Source of the DNA: Paenibacillus sp. 1_12
GTDB taxonomy: Bacteria > Bacillota > Bacilli > Paenibacillales > NBRC-103111
Direction of reading: 5' to 3'
Length of the DNA stretch: 64,000 nt
Assembly: GCF_900114475.1 (NCBI RefSeq)
Contig: NZ_FOTE01000025.1
Span: 1-64,000, forward strand
Shown here: one piece after another, positions 1-7,841 of the stretch
How positions within the stretch are numbered: position 1 is the stretch's first letter
Layout: the number at the start of each line of letters is the position of its first letter
The notes under the pieces: model-generated
Databases searched by the model: none
What the model was told of the DNA's origin: nothing
What the model saw: the letters and a program-made list of their open reading frames with translations, nothing else
Made by a program: the position numbers and the translations under genes

Positions 1-150
1 AGTTCCTGCCCGAAAAGGGCTTTGACCCGTCCGCTAAACGCAATCGGTCTCCACAACTTGGAAAAGTATAACGATGGAATGTTAGGGCTTAGACCCGTAG
101 AGCCATGGGATGGTAAACTTCCAGGTATTCGTGGAATATGCGTGCAGTAA
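1..150 (+). CDS. C-terminal end of an unrecognised protein (cut by window edge)
   Basis: The first reading frame is open from base 1 to a TAA at 148-150, giving 49 residues that end in GKLPGIRGICVQ. The frame has no internal stop and its composition looks coding, with Trp, Pro and Gly in a plausible globular pattern (GLRPVEPWDGKLPG). I do not recognise the family. It may be the true end of a gene that begins before the window or a leftover fragment like others in this region. Confidence 0.35.
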   Translation, partial: SSCPKRALTRPLNAIGLHNLEKYNDGMLGLRPVEPWDGKLPGIRGICVQ

Positions 151-258
151 AATGAAATTTAGGGGAATGAATTTTACGGCTCCTCTGTTCCCGCACGCTT
201 TAAATGAAAGAATTTTAACCACGGTACTTTGTTTTTTTAGCAGTTGTTATTATCAAGG

Positions 259-326
259 TGATGAAATCCTGCGAATGAGTGAGTATACGTTAGATAAACC
301 ATTAAAACCGAGGGACGGGCAGGAAT
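259..326 (+). repeat. Dispersed intergenic repeat, copy A
   Basis: This 68-bp stretch matches 39855-39923 at 61 of 69 aligned positions (one indel), with the first 21 bases identical. It lies just before the GNAT gene at 391. In this copy it reads in frame as a peptide ending PLKPRDGQE, while copy B carries stops in that frame, so it may be a broken gene end copied twice. Confidence 0.6.
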
Positions 327-390
327 AACTAACAATATGTGGAATTTATAGTTATATATTGTTAGTGCTAACTCGTTAGGAGTGTGAGTC

Positions 391-879
391 ATGAGGACCC
401 AAATCAGAAGGATGATCGTTGAGGATATTCCTATGTTACAACAAGTAGCTAAAACAACTTGGAATACAACTTATGAAGGTATTATCCCATTACATATCCA
501 AGAAACGTTTCTTCAGAGGAACTATTCGGAAACAGATCTAAAGAATAGAATGGAACGGTCAGTTGTATTTGTAGCGGATGTTGGAGGAGAAGTCAAAGGG
601 TTTGCGAATTTCTCTCGTTCTAAAAATAAAAGGGAAGAAGCAGAACTTGGAGCTATCTACATCCTTCCAGAATTACAATCGCAAGGGATTGGTGGTCAGT
701 TATTACATGCAGGCATTGAGAATCTGAGTGGAATTAAATTTTTAACAGTTGTCGTTGAAAAAGAAAATATTATTGGTATAAGGTTCTATAAGTCCAAGGG
801 ATTTGTAGCTCTTAATGAATTTGAAGAACAATTAGATGGTCATACACTAAAGCTTGAAAAAATGATATTAGCGATTTAA
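391..879 (+). CDS. GNAT family N-acetyltransferase
   Basis: A 162-residue single-domain protein of the GNAT fold, which transfers an acetyl group from acetyl-CoA to an amine. The acetyl-CoA pyrophosphate loop is visible as LQSQGIGGQLL near residues 95-105, after the beta-4 strand AELGAIYILPE, and the beta-5/alpha-4 end is GIRFYKSKGFV. The ATG at 391 follows a ribosome site AGGAGTG. It stands alone ahead of a run of Nudix genes. The substrate cannot be read from sequence; small-molecule or antibiotic-like amines are typical. Confidence 0.85.
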   Translation: MRTQIRRMIVEDIPMLQQVAKTTWNTTYEGIIPLHIQETFLQRNYSETDLKNRMERSVVFVADVGGEVKGFANFSRSKNKREEAELGAIYILPELQSQGIGGQLLHAGIENLSGIKFLTVVVEKENIIGIRFYKSKGFVALNEFEEQLDGHTLKLEKMILAI

Positions 880-995
880 CTAACCGAACACGAGACTATA
901 ATGCCATTGGGCAAATGTTGACATGATAACACTTGTTTAATAAAGTGGGTATAAGTACCATAATTAACAGACTAAGAGTATCTAGGGAGGATAAG

Positions 996-1484
996 GTGAA
1001 CTCAATGTTAGCCAAAATTATCAATATGATTCCTAGAGATGTTCTAGTTTATCTATATAAACATACCCCATTTCAAAGATTTAAGAATTGGGTCGTGTAT
1101 CGAACACAGCACCATTTTCTTGTTGCTGTGCTTGGTATTTTTATAAACGAAGACGGGCAAATATTAATATTAAATCACACATATCGAAAAGTACCCTGGG
1201 GGATACCGGGTGGGTGGATGGAATTAGAGGACCCGGAAAACGGTTTAAAAAGAGAAGTTGCTGAAGAAACTGGGCTAAATATAGAAATAACAGGATTGGC
1301 AAGAGCAATTTACAATCAAAATCCTAATCGAGTGGACTTGATATTCAAAGGAAAAGTGATTGGAGGAACATTTACTCCCTGTTCAGAAATCTCTGAAATT
1401 TGTTATTGTAATATTGAAAACATGCCGGATGGAATGCCAAATGAACAAAAAACACTTATAAAAAACATACTTAATCATGTTTAA
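996..1484 (+). CDS. Nudix hydrolase (first of three)
   Basis: The protein contains a complete Nudix box (GX5EX7REUXEEXGU), seen as GGWMELEDP followed by LKREVAEETGL, which binds the divalent metal and hydrolyses a nucleoside diphosphate linked to another group. I place the start at GTG 996 because AGGGAGG (984-990) sits five bases upstream; TTG 933 and ATG 1005 are in the same frame. The roughly 40 residues before the Nudix fold (NMIPRDVLVYLYKHTPFQRFKNW) are basic and hydrophobic and may contact membrane or substrate. Substrate unknown. Confidence 0.85.
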   Translation: MNSMLAKIINMIPRDVLVYLYKHTPFQRFKNWVVYRTQHHFLVAVLGIFINEDGQILILNHTYRKVPWGIPGGWMELEDPENGLKREVAEETGLNIEITGLARAIYNQNPNRVDLIFKGKVIGGTFTPCSEISEICYCNIENMPDGMPNEQKTLIKNILNHV

Positions 1485-1598
1485 ACATCTTACAAATAAG
1501 TTGAAATAATTGTCTCAAAATCGTCACCCAATTTGATTCGATTCTATGGGATAATTTAACTGGAAATAACTAACATAATACTAGAAGGGGTGGGAAAT

Positions 1599-2036
1599 AT
1601 GGCCCATAATCTCGCAGCTGGAGTCGTGGTTTTAAAAGACGATGCGGTTCTTTTAGTAAAAGATAAATCGGGCTGGAGTTTGCCAAAAGGTTCGACTGAA
1701 ATCAGCGAGACTTTCTTACAAGCTGCAGAACGAGAAGCATATGAGGAAACGGGGTTTAAAATAACTGCTGAAGATGTTGCTTTTGTAACGGAGTATACTT
1801 CAGTAAAATATGGAGAGTACCTCCAAGTTTATTATGCAGGAAGCTTGCCTTCAGAGCTTAACGCAATTGATGATCCTGATCAAGATGTAATTGAGATGCA
1901 GTTTGTGAATATAAGGGATTTGCGGGATTTTATAAAATTTCGCCCATGGATCATACCCTTGGAAAATTGGATTCAAAATAGGGCGTTGAAATACCATTCA
2001 TTCGATTTAGATGTTGAAGGGTTTTATATTTCTTAA
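1599..2036 (+). CDS. Nudix hydrolase (second of three)
   Basis: A 145-residue Nudix protein. The core VLLVKDKSGWSLPKGS leads into the Nudix box, ending AAEREAYEETGFKI. The start is taken as ATG 1599, eight bases after AGAAGGGG; an in-frame GTG at 1590 overlaps the ribosome site and is less likely. The LPKG pattern before the box is common in diadenosine-polyphosphate and MutT-like members, but this does not fix the substrate. It follows the first Nudix gene by 114 bases and precedes a hairpin terminator. Confidence 0.85.
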   Translation: MAHNLAAGVVVLKDDAVLLVKDKSGWSLPKGSTEISETFLQAAEREAYEETGFKITAEDVAFVTEYTSVKYGEYLQVYYAGSLPSELNAIDDPDQDVIEMQFVNIRDLRDFIKFRPWIIPLENWIQNRALKYHSFDLDVEGFYIS

Positions 2037-2077
2037 ATTTATTCGTCACAGACTCATTGATGTAACCAGGAACGATT

Positions 2078-2110
2078 GAGGAGGAGTTTGCTAACGGCGG
2101 CTCCTTTTTT
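2078..2110 (+). terminator. Hairpin terminator, AGGAG family
   Basis: AGGAG (2082-2086) pairs with CTCCT (2101-2105), followed by a run of six T. Closely similar hairpins lie at 7704, 32830 and 42913. Confidence 0.55.
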
Positions 2111-2225
2111 GATTTATTGATGCTACTGGGCGTTTAATGAAATAAACGGAGTTTGTTGGTGAGTTAGAGAAAGGGTAAGAGAGCAAGAAGTGATCTCAGA
2201 TCAGATTTGACAGGGGGATATGTAC

Positions 2226-2723
2226 ATGGATGGTGTTGCTGACAATTTTTATCGTCATATGGGCGTATACGGAATTAGCGTAAGTAATGAACGCTTACTG
2301 GTTATTGGAAAAATTTTAGGTCCATACACTGGGAAATTTGATTTGCCAGGTGGACGATTAGAAAAGCTGGAATCCCTAGAGATAGCCGTCAAACGAGAGT
2401 TTCATGAAGAAACTGGGTATACGGTTAAAGAACTTAAAAATATAGGTGTTAGTGATTTTTTTGTATTATGGACCCTAAAGAATAACACTGTTGAACATTT
2501 ACATCACATCGCCATACTGTATGAAGCAAGTGTTGACTCTGGGGAACAAGTCAGTTCTGTACAAGCATTCGAAGAACAAGACTCTAGTGGGGCTCTTTGG
2601 ATGTCTCTAGCAAATCTTACTCCAGATAATTCATCTCCGTTGGTGTTACAAGCGGTTGAATGGATAAGGTCAAGAACACTACCCGTTGTATCAGGACAGT
2701 TCGATTATAGAAAAAATTGCTAA
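2226..2723 (+). CDS. Nudix hydrolase (third of three)
   Basis: A 165-residue Nudix protein with the box LPGGRLEKLESLEIAVKREF then HEETGYTV. The start is ATG 2226, eight bases after the GGGGG of the ribosome site; ATG 2220 is too close to that site. The domain begins almost at the N-terminus (YGISVSNERLLVIGK) and ends in a Trp-rich segment (SPLVLQAVEWIRSR). It is not clearly a duplicate of the two upstream Nudix genes, because sequence outside the box differs. Substrate unknown. Confidence 0.85.
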   Translation: MDGVADNFYRHMGVYGISVSNERLLVIGKILGPYTGKFDLPGGRLEKLESLEIAVKREFHEETGYTVKELKNIGVSDFFVLWTLKNNTVEHLHHIAILYEASVDSGEQVSSVQAFEEQDSSGALWMSLANLTPDNSSPLVLQAVEWIRSRTLPVVSGQFDYRKNC

Positions 2724-2741
2724 AACTTCGTTCCAATAACG

Positions 2742-2764
2742 TGTTGAATTACCACCTACTACTG
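2742..2764 (+). repeat. 23-bp exact match to the interior of the GNAT gene at 10517
   Basis: These 23 bases are identical to 10651-10673, where they encode VELPPTT inside a GNAT gene. Here they lie non-coding, 20 bases before another GNAT start, which suggests a recombination scar. Confidence 0.55.
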
Positions 2765-2783
2765 GTTTATGGAGGGAGTAGTT

Positions 2784-3218
2784 ATGATAGCATTTAGGGA
2801 GATTGATAGAAATAATTTTTTTGATGTTATTAAGTTGGGTGTGGCAGATGAACAAAAAAAGTTTGTAGCGACTAATTTGTTTTCTATTGCACAGGCAAAG
2901 GCATTTCCTGAGTGTATTTGCTTGTCTATATATCACGATGACGTTTTAGTGGGATTCACGATGTATTGCATAGATATAGAGGATAATGAATATTGGATTT
3001 ATCGAATAATGATAGATGCTAAATATCAGTCAAAAGGCTATGGGAAAGCTGCAATGGAGAAACTTATTGACAGGATTAAAAAAGATAAAGAGCATCAAGT
3101 AATATATATAAGCTTTGAACCAGATAATACTTGGGTAAAGCATTTATATGAAAAATTAGGTTTTGAAGCAGATGGTCGAATGATAGATGGGGAAATTGTT
3201 TACAAGCTAGAGTATTAA
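2784..3218 (+). CDS. GNAT acetyltransferase, polyamine (BltD/PaiA-like) type
   Basis: A 144-residue GNAT enzyme. The opening pattern MIAFREIDRNNFFDVIKL and QKKFVATNLFSIAQA is typical of the BltD-type spermine/spermidine acetyltransferases, and the acetyl-CoA loop is YQSKGYGKAAM. The start is ATG 2784, six bases after GGAGGGA; the upstream in-frame ATG 2769 overlaps the ribosome site. The gene at 41801 belongs to the same subfamily. Polyamine acetylation is inferred from that subfamily resemblance only. Confidence 0.85.
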   Translation: MIAFREIDRNNFFDVIKLGVADEQKKFVATNLFSIAQAKAFPECICLSIYHDDVLVGFTMYCIDIEDNEYWIYRIMIDAKYQSKGYGKAAMEKLIDRIKKDKEHQVIYISFEPDNTWVKHLYEKLGFEADGRMIDGEIVYKLEY

Positions 3219-3561
3219 TCAAACATAGAGAGATTATCAGTATATTGGGTCTCAGTTTGTTTGTCATTTGGCTTATTGTAACAATCATTGAGATAAATTT
3301 ATCCGATTTTGAAAAGGCGGCTTTTTCATGGGAAATTTATGTTCGTAGGTGTATGACGTGGTTTGTTTGCGGAAGGGGAAGGAAGATAAATATCATTATC
3401 TCTCCTGAATCACTTTTGCAACTGATCTGACGCCGTGTAAACGATGGTGTTTCCATAATTGGCCAATGAATTACCCTAAATATATCAATTTTGTATACCG
3501 ACAACCATTAATAATCGCATATAATTAAAAGCATAATCCTCAAAAAAGGGAGTTGTCTGCA
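3219..3561. other. Intergenic stretch with no supported gene
   Basis: A TTG-initiated frame at 3245-3430 is open, but its first part is a hydrophobic run and the rest is low-quality sequence without a ribosome site. I see no convincing gene. The promoter of the receiver-domain gene should lie near the right end. Confidence 0.4.
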
Positions 3562-3942
3562 ATGAAGGTACTAATCATTGATAACGAACGACACTCACGT
3601 GAGGCAGTTAAGCTATTAGTTAATTGGAGAACCTATGGAATTAAGGAAATATTTGAAGCATCAGACACATTATCAGCTGAAAAAATTACTATCGATAAAC
3701 GTCCTAATTTAATCCTATCTGATATGGAGAGATCTGATGAAAATAGTCTCCCTTTTTTATTATGGGTGTCTTTTAATTTTCCAGAAACATCAATTATTAT
3801 AACAACGGGACATATAGAATTAAGTGTTATTAAAATTATGAAAAATCTAATTGGAGTTATTAATAAACCAGTGGATCAAAAATTAATAAACGAGATGATT
3901 GCAATAGCTGTATCTGAATTTCCAAAAAATGAAATCCAATAA
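3562..3942 (+). CDS. Stand-alone response-regulator receiver domain (YesN-like)
   Basis: A 126-residue protein consisting only of a CheY-like receiver. The acidic pair is in LIIDNERHS, the phospho-acceptor Asp is in NLILSDME, the conserved Thr is in IIITTGHIE and the Lys is in VINKPVD, so the active site looks complete. Its N-terminus (MKVLIIDNERHSREAVKLLVNW) resembles the receiver of YesN-type AraC regulators, but the DNA-binding half is absent and a terminator follows at once. No sensor kinase is adjacent. The start ATG 3562 follows AAAGGGAG. It may be a true single-domain regulator or a truncated YesN. Confidence 0.75.
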   Translation: MKVLIIDNERHSREAVKLLVNWRTYGIKEIFEASDTLSAEKITIDKRPNLILSDMERSDENSLPFLLWVSFNFPETSIIITTGHIELSVIKIMKNLIGVINKPVDQKLINEMIAIAVSEFPKNEIQ

Positions 3943-3992
3943 TACGGTTAGCTTGGAAGTAATTTTTCATTTTAATATTGAATGTAAGAAAA

Positions 3993-4025
3993 GAATGAGC
4001 AGACGTCAATGGTCTGCTCATTTTG
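3993..4025. terminator. Bidirectional hairpin terminator
   Basis: TGAGCAGAC (3996-4004) pairs exactly with GTCTGCTCA (4012-4020) around a seven-base loop. A-rich sequence on the left and TTTTGTT on the right let it serve the receiver gene on plus and the EamA gene on minus. Confidence 0.75.
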
Positions 4026-4079
4026 TTGAACTAGCAGGCTAACAGAGTGACACTGCAATATCGGAGTTGACGTCGAAAA

Positions 4080-4946
4080 CTATTTGGCTGCGAATCGCCG
4101 TGCTATCGCCACGCACAGTACTACACCGATATTCACTATAAAGATTGGCCAACTGATAGACTCATGTAGAACAAGAGACGCAAGCAGTAGACCGAAGAAA
4201 GGCTGGAGAAGCTGTAACTGCCCGACAGCTGCTATACCTCCTTGGGCAAGACCACGATACCAGAACACAAAGCCAATGAGCATACTGAACAGGGAGACAT
4301 AAGCAAGGCTAAAGAGAGCCGAACCACTGATACCCGCCCACGAAACCGGCTTGTAATAAAACGAGAGCAGTGACATAACGGGAAGCGACAGAACGAGGGC
4401 CCAGGAGATCACCTGCCAGCCCCCAAGCTTCCGTGAAAGTCTGGCCCCTTCTGCATAACCGAAACCGCATACGAGTATAGAAGCCAACATTAACGCATCA
4501 CCGATCGGTGAAGATGTAACTCCTTGTGTTAAGGCGAATCCTACCACAAGAGAGCTGCCTAGAGCTGAACATATCCAAAAGATGGGTCGGGGGCGTTCTC
4601 CACCACGCAGTACACCGAAAATCGCTGTCGCAAGCGGCAGAAGTCCAATGTAGATAATTGCATGCGCGGATGTGACATACTGAAGCGCCAAAGCTGTCAG
4701 CAGTGGGAAACCTACTACCACGCCCAGTGCTACTAGCAATAGCGGAACGATGTCGCTTCGGACAGGCCGTTGTTGCCGGAAGATGAGGAGGAGCAATGCC
4801 GCCAACACCCCAGCAATTGTGGCACGGAATACGGTGAGGAACAATGGATCAAAATCCATTACAGCTAACCGAGTTGCTGGTAGAGAGCCGCTGAAGATGA
4901 GTACGCCCAGGAAACCATTGATCCAGCCTCTTGTCGTTTTGTTCAT
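4080..4946 (-). CDS. EamA/DMT family metabolite exporter
   Basis: A 288-residue membrane protein of about ten transmembrane helices built from two EamA repeats, the drug/metabolite-transporter design used for exporting amino acids and similar solutes. The first repeat contains ATRLAVMDFDPLFLTVFRA and the second carries PFFGLLLASLVLHESISW. I take ATG 4946, six bases after a GAGGTG ribosome site, over an upstream in-frame GTG. It diverges from the MocR gene at 5146, a common pairing in which the regulator controls the transporter. Confidence 0.85.
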   Translation of the reverse strand: MNKTTRGWINGFLGVLIFSGSLPATRLAVMDFDPLFLTVFRATIAGVLAALLLLIFRQQRPVRSDIVPLLLVALGVVVGFPLLTALALQYVTSAHAIIYIGLLPLATAIFGVLRGGERPRPIFWICSALGSSLVVGFALTQGVTSSPIGDALMLASILVCGFGYAEGARLSRKLGGWQVISWALVLSLPVMSLLSFYYKPVSWAGISGSALFSLAYVSLFSMLIGFVFWYRGLAQGGIAAVGQLQLLQPFFGLLLASLVLHESISWPIFIVNIGVVLCVAIARRFAAK

Positions 4947-5032
4947 TACAATCACCTCAAAAATATGGTTTATACAAAAATGAACTCGACACTTGGAGAT
5001 AACAAGGTACTGAAATCATCGCTAGAAGCACT

Positions 5033-5064
5033 TCTGTATAATTATTTGTATTATAATAGATACA
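5033..5064. promoter_or_regulatory. AT-rich promoter/operator between EamA and MocR genes
   Basis: The divergent spacer holds overlapping TATAAT-like boxes and an inverted repeat TGTAT-N8-ATACA (5047-5064). This is the natural place for the MocR protein to bind. The operator role is inferred from position and symmetry. Confidence 0.4.
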
Positions 5065-5145
5065 AACTACCATGTGTATTAACATTATTAACATCTGTAT
5101 GGGTACAGAAATGTTTACTGAATTATTCCAGCTGGAGGCATGTTT

Positions 5146-6522
5146 ATGACAAGTAAAAAGGAATCCATTCAACAAACTATCCGTTCAGACATAGTCAATG
5201 GTCTTATCAAACCCGGACAGAAGCTGCCTTCCATCCGAAAGCAGAGCCAAAGATTCGGCTGCAGCCTCAACACAATTATTAGTGTTTATCAGGAACTGGA
5301 AAATCAATATCTCATTTATTCACGCCCGAAAAGCGGTTATTTTGTCGTTGCCACAGAAGCACTCCTTCCCCTGCTGCAAACAAAACGAATTGATTTTGCA
5401 TCAGCGGCTCCCGATCCTGCGTCGATCCCACAAATCGACTTTCGTCAATGCTTGAACAAAGCGATGGAATTATTTCAGACGTCCATATTTACTTATTCCG
5501 ATCCACAGGGATTGCTTTCTCTTCGCCAGGAGATCGTGAAGCTATTCCAGGAGCAACAGGTTTTTCCTTCGGCTCAGCAAGTTTTTATATTTTCCGGCGC
5601 CCAGCAAGCTCTTCATCTTCTAGCCGGGATGCCTTTTCCAAATGGAAAAACCAATATTCTAGTTGAGCAACCAACCTACTGGGGAATGCTAGCTGCGCTT
5701 AAGACACAAAGACAAACCGTAATCGGCATCGAAAGAACGCCTGACGGGATTGATTGGGTAACTTTGGAGCGCTATTTTCAAAGTAATATGATCAAGTTTT
5801 TTTATACAATCCCGCGCTTTCATAATCCGTTAGGTACTTCCTACACAGCGGAAGACAAACAGCGGCTGGCAGAACTTGCCAAAGCAAATGATGTTTACAT
5901 CGTCGAGGATGATTATCTTGCTGATTTGGAAACAGACAGTAAAGCAGATCCTATTCACGCTTATAATGGAGCGAGTCATGTCATTTATCTCAGAAGTTTT
6001 TCCAAAGTCATGCTCCCCGGATTAAGGCTTGGCGCGGCCGTAGTACCGGATTCGATAATTCCTTTACTGCAATGGCATAAACATACGGCCGATCTGAACA
6101 CCTCAGTGCTTTCTCAAGGTGTGCTGGAGATTTATTTGAAGTCCGGTATGTATGCTCATCATGCGAAGCAAATGAAATCATTGTACAATCATCGCATTAA
6201 ACATCTAAGGGAAATTTCACAGCGAATATTGCCCATAGAGTACTTATATACCATCCAATCATGCGGGGGGCTGTTCGCTTCCATACACCTTCCGGACTCC
6301 GTTCATACAGAAGATTTAGTTAAGAGATTGGAGAATCGTGGCGTTGATGTGCTGGCAACGGATAAGCAGTTCCTTTCATCTTTCCCCAAGCTTAACTTGC
6401 TACGCCTTAGCATCATTCGGACCGATGAGCAAGATATTGAAGAGGGTATCCGCATCATTGCCGAAGAACTGGAGCGTACCCAATATACAAGCAGCTCCCC
6501 TAAGCCATTCTTTCGGTTATGA
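5146..6522 (+). CDS. MocR-type GntR/aminotransferase transcription regulator
   Basis: A 458-residue fusion: an N-terminal GntR winged helix (IRSDIVNGLIKPGQKLPSIR, then LNTIISVYQELE) and a fold-type-I aminotransferase-like domain. The pyridoxal-phosphate Lys is K287 in RSFSKVMLPGLRLG, and the upstream Asp/Tyr motif is VEDDYLADLE. MocR proteins use PLP or its adducts as effectors, usually without catalysing transamination. The start ATG 5146 is seven bases from CTGGAGG; ATG 5140 overlaps that site. Control of the divergent EamA exporter is inferred from arrangement. Confidence 0.9.
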   Translation: MTSKKESIQQTIRSDIVNGLIKPGQKLPSIRKQSQRFGCSLNTIISVYQELENQYLIYSRPKSGYFVVATEALLPLLQTKRIDFASAAPDPASIPQIDFRQCLNKAMELFQTSIFTYSDPQGLLSLRQEIVKLFQEQQVFPSAQQVFIFSGAQQALHLLAGMPFPNGKTNILVEQPTYWGMLAALKTQRQTVIGIERTPDGIDWVTLERYFQSNMIKFFYTIPRFHNPLGTSYTAEDKQRLAELAKANDVYIVEDDYLADLETDSKADPIHAYNGASHVIYLRSFSKVMLPGLRLGAAVVPDSIIPLLQWHKHTADLNTSVLSQGVLEIYLKSGMYAHHAKQMKSLYNHRIKHLREISQRILPIEYLYTIQSCGGLFASIHLPDSVHTEDLVKRLENRGVDVLATDKQFLSSFPKLNLLRLSIIRTDEQDIEEGIRIIAEELERTQYTSSSPKPFFRL

Positions 6523-6591
6523 GACTATTCCCTGAACACTGGTAACACTCCGGGCGGATTTCTCATATGCTGATTTGAGGAGGGATCACCA

Positions 6592-6822
6592 TTGCCCTGG
6601 CAGCAGAAAGCCCTGTCTTTGATCGGTCGACCCGTAGGCGTTTCCTTGGCGAACGGCCAAGGGATTTCCGGTATTTTATGCGGAATGCATCATGGTCAGA
6701 TTTTTGTGCTTCAATATATGTACCACTCTCAATTTGCCACCATGCACTATACTTTTGCACAGGTTCAGGATATTCATCCTTTTCCGTCCTGCTATCCGCA
6801 TCCGACATCGCACTCTACATGA
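6592..6822 (+). CDS. Small uncharacterised protein, beta-rich
   Basis: A 76-residue product starting at TTG 6592, six bases after the strong site GAGGAGGGA. The sequence PVGVSLANGQGISGILCGMH followed by alternating aromatic residues (QIFVLQYMYHSQFATMHYTF) predicts a small all-beta barrel, a pattern seen in Sm-like or SH3-like small proteins. The good ribosome site, coding-like composition and terminator directly after argue that it is real. Function unknown; resemblance to Sm-like folds is my impression from the strand pattern only. Confidence 0.6.
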   Translation: MPWQQKALSLIGRPVGVSLANGQGISGILCGMHHGQIFVLQYMYHSQFATMHYTFAQVQDIHPFPSCYPHPTSHST

Positions 6823-6829
6823 TATTAAA

Positions 6830-6870
6830 ACGAAAGCGCCCTTCTCAAATAGAGAGCAGGACGCTTTTTA
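6830..6870 (+). terminator. Hairpin terminator
   Basis: AAAGCG (6833-6838) pairs with CGCTTT (6862-6867), with inner CTC/GAG pairing and a T-rich tail. It follows the small gene by few bases. Confidence 0.6.
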
Positions 6871-7094
6871 TTTTATTTAATAAAACCGAGAATACTCCAG
6901 GCTCTACAAAATCGAGGATTTTCGAAGGGATTTACTGCTGTGCCCCGGGACAGGAATGCAAATGACGGAGCGTTTTCATTACACAACTTTTATTGTTGGC
7001 AAGGGCGTTAAGCAGTAAACTTTGAATTTGATATTGAAGTAAGAGAAAAATAGTGATAATCTTTAAAGAAATATTTTCCTAGCGGGGTGCTATT

Positions 7095-7673
7095 ATGAGT
7101 GTAATCGATCCCATTTTATATTCGATATCGGAAAGCTTCGAAAGTAAACGATTGCTAATACGTGCTCCATTATGGAATGATGGCGTAAAGGTAAACGAGG
7201 CGGTGAAAGAAAGCATTGAGGAATTGCGTCCCTGGATGCCATGGGCACAAAACATTCCTACAATGGAAGAGTCTGAAATAGGTATCCGCCAATCACGACT
7301 GAAATTCTTGGATCGCACTGACTTAAGGTTACTCCTTATTTTGAAGGGAACAGATGAGTTAATTGGCAGCAGCGGTTTACATCGAATAGATTGGCAGTCG
7401 CGTAAATTTGAAATTGGATACTGGGTGCGTACATCTTTTTCTAATCAAGGATATATTACAGAAGCGGTAGAAGCCATCACAAACTTTGCTATACATGAGT
7501 TGCAAGCGAATCGAATTGAAATCCGATGTGATGATCGTAATCAACGGAGCGCACGAGTTGTTGAACGCTTGGGATTTCATTTGGAAGGGATACTTCGAAA
7601 CGATAAGTGTGATGTAGATGGTTCTTTACGAAATACGATGCTATTCTCTAAAGTTCGTGGTGTGGAGTTTTAA
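7095..7673 (+). CDS. GNAT acetyltransferase, RimJ/RimL-like
   Basis: A 192-residue GNAT enzyme of the RimJ/RimL class, whose best-known members acetylate ribosomal-protein N-termini, though many act on small molecules. The sequence ESKRLLIRAP opens the fold, followed by ELRPWMPWA, the strand FEIGYWVRTSF and the acetyl-CoA loop NQGYITEAV. The C-terminus RSARVVERLGFHLEGILRND is typical of the class. ATG 7095 follows AGCGGGGTG. A terminator follows at 7704. Confidence 0.87.
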   Translation: MSVIDPILYSISESFESKRLLIRAPLWNDGVKVNEAVKESIEELRPWMPWAQNIPTMEESEIGIRQSRLKFLDRTDLRLLLILKGTDELIGSSGLHRIDWQSRKFEIGYWVRTSFSNQGYITEAVEAITNFAIHELQANRIEIRCDDRNQRSARVVERLGFHLEGILRNDKCDVDGSLRNTMLFSKVRGVEF

Positions 7674-7703
7674 CGAATGCTTTAAGTTAATAGGAAACGA
7701 TAG

Positions 7704-7733
7704 AGGAGCTTGCTATGAGGGCAACTCCTTTTT
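7704..7733 (+). terminator. Hairpin terminator, AGGAG family
   Basis: AGGAG and TTGC (7704-7713, one bulged base) pair with GCAA and CTCCT (7721-7729), then a T run. Same family as 2078, 32830 and 42913. Confidence 0.75.
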
Positions 7734-7841
7734 GTTTTATTGAGGGGACAGTTTAGTGCAACAATAGTAGCTTTAATGCATTCTTCCATTCGTGACCACA
7801 GCGACCGATTTTCTCTTTTTAGAAAGGATGTATAGTTAAGC

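Noticed and set aside
3245-3430. TTG-initiated 61-residue frame
   Set aside because: No ribosome site and no protein-like conservation pattern; treated as intergenic.
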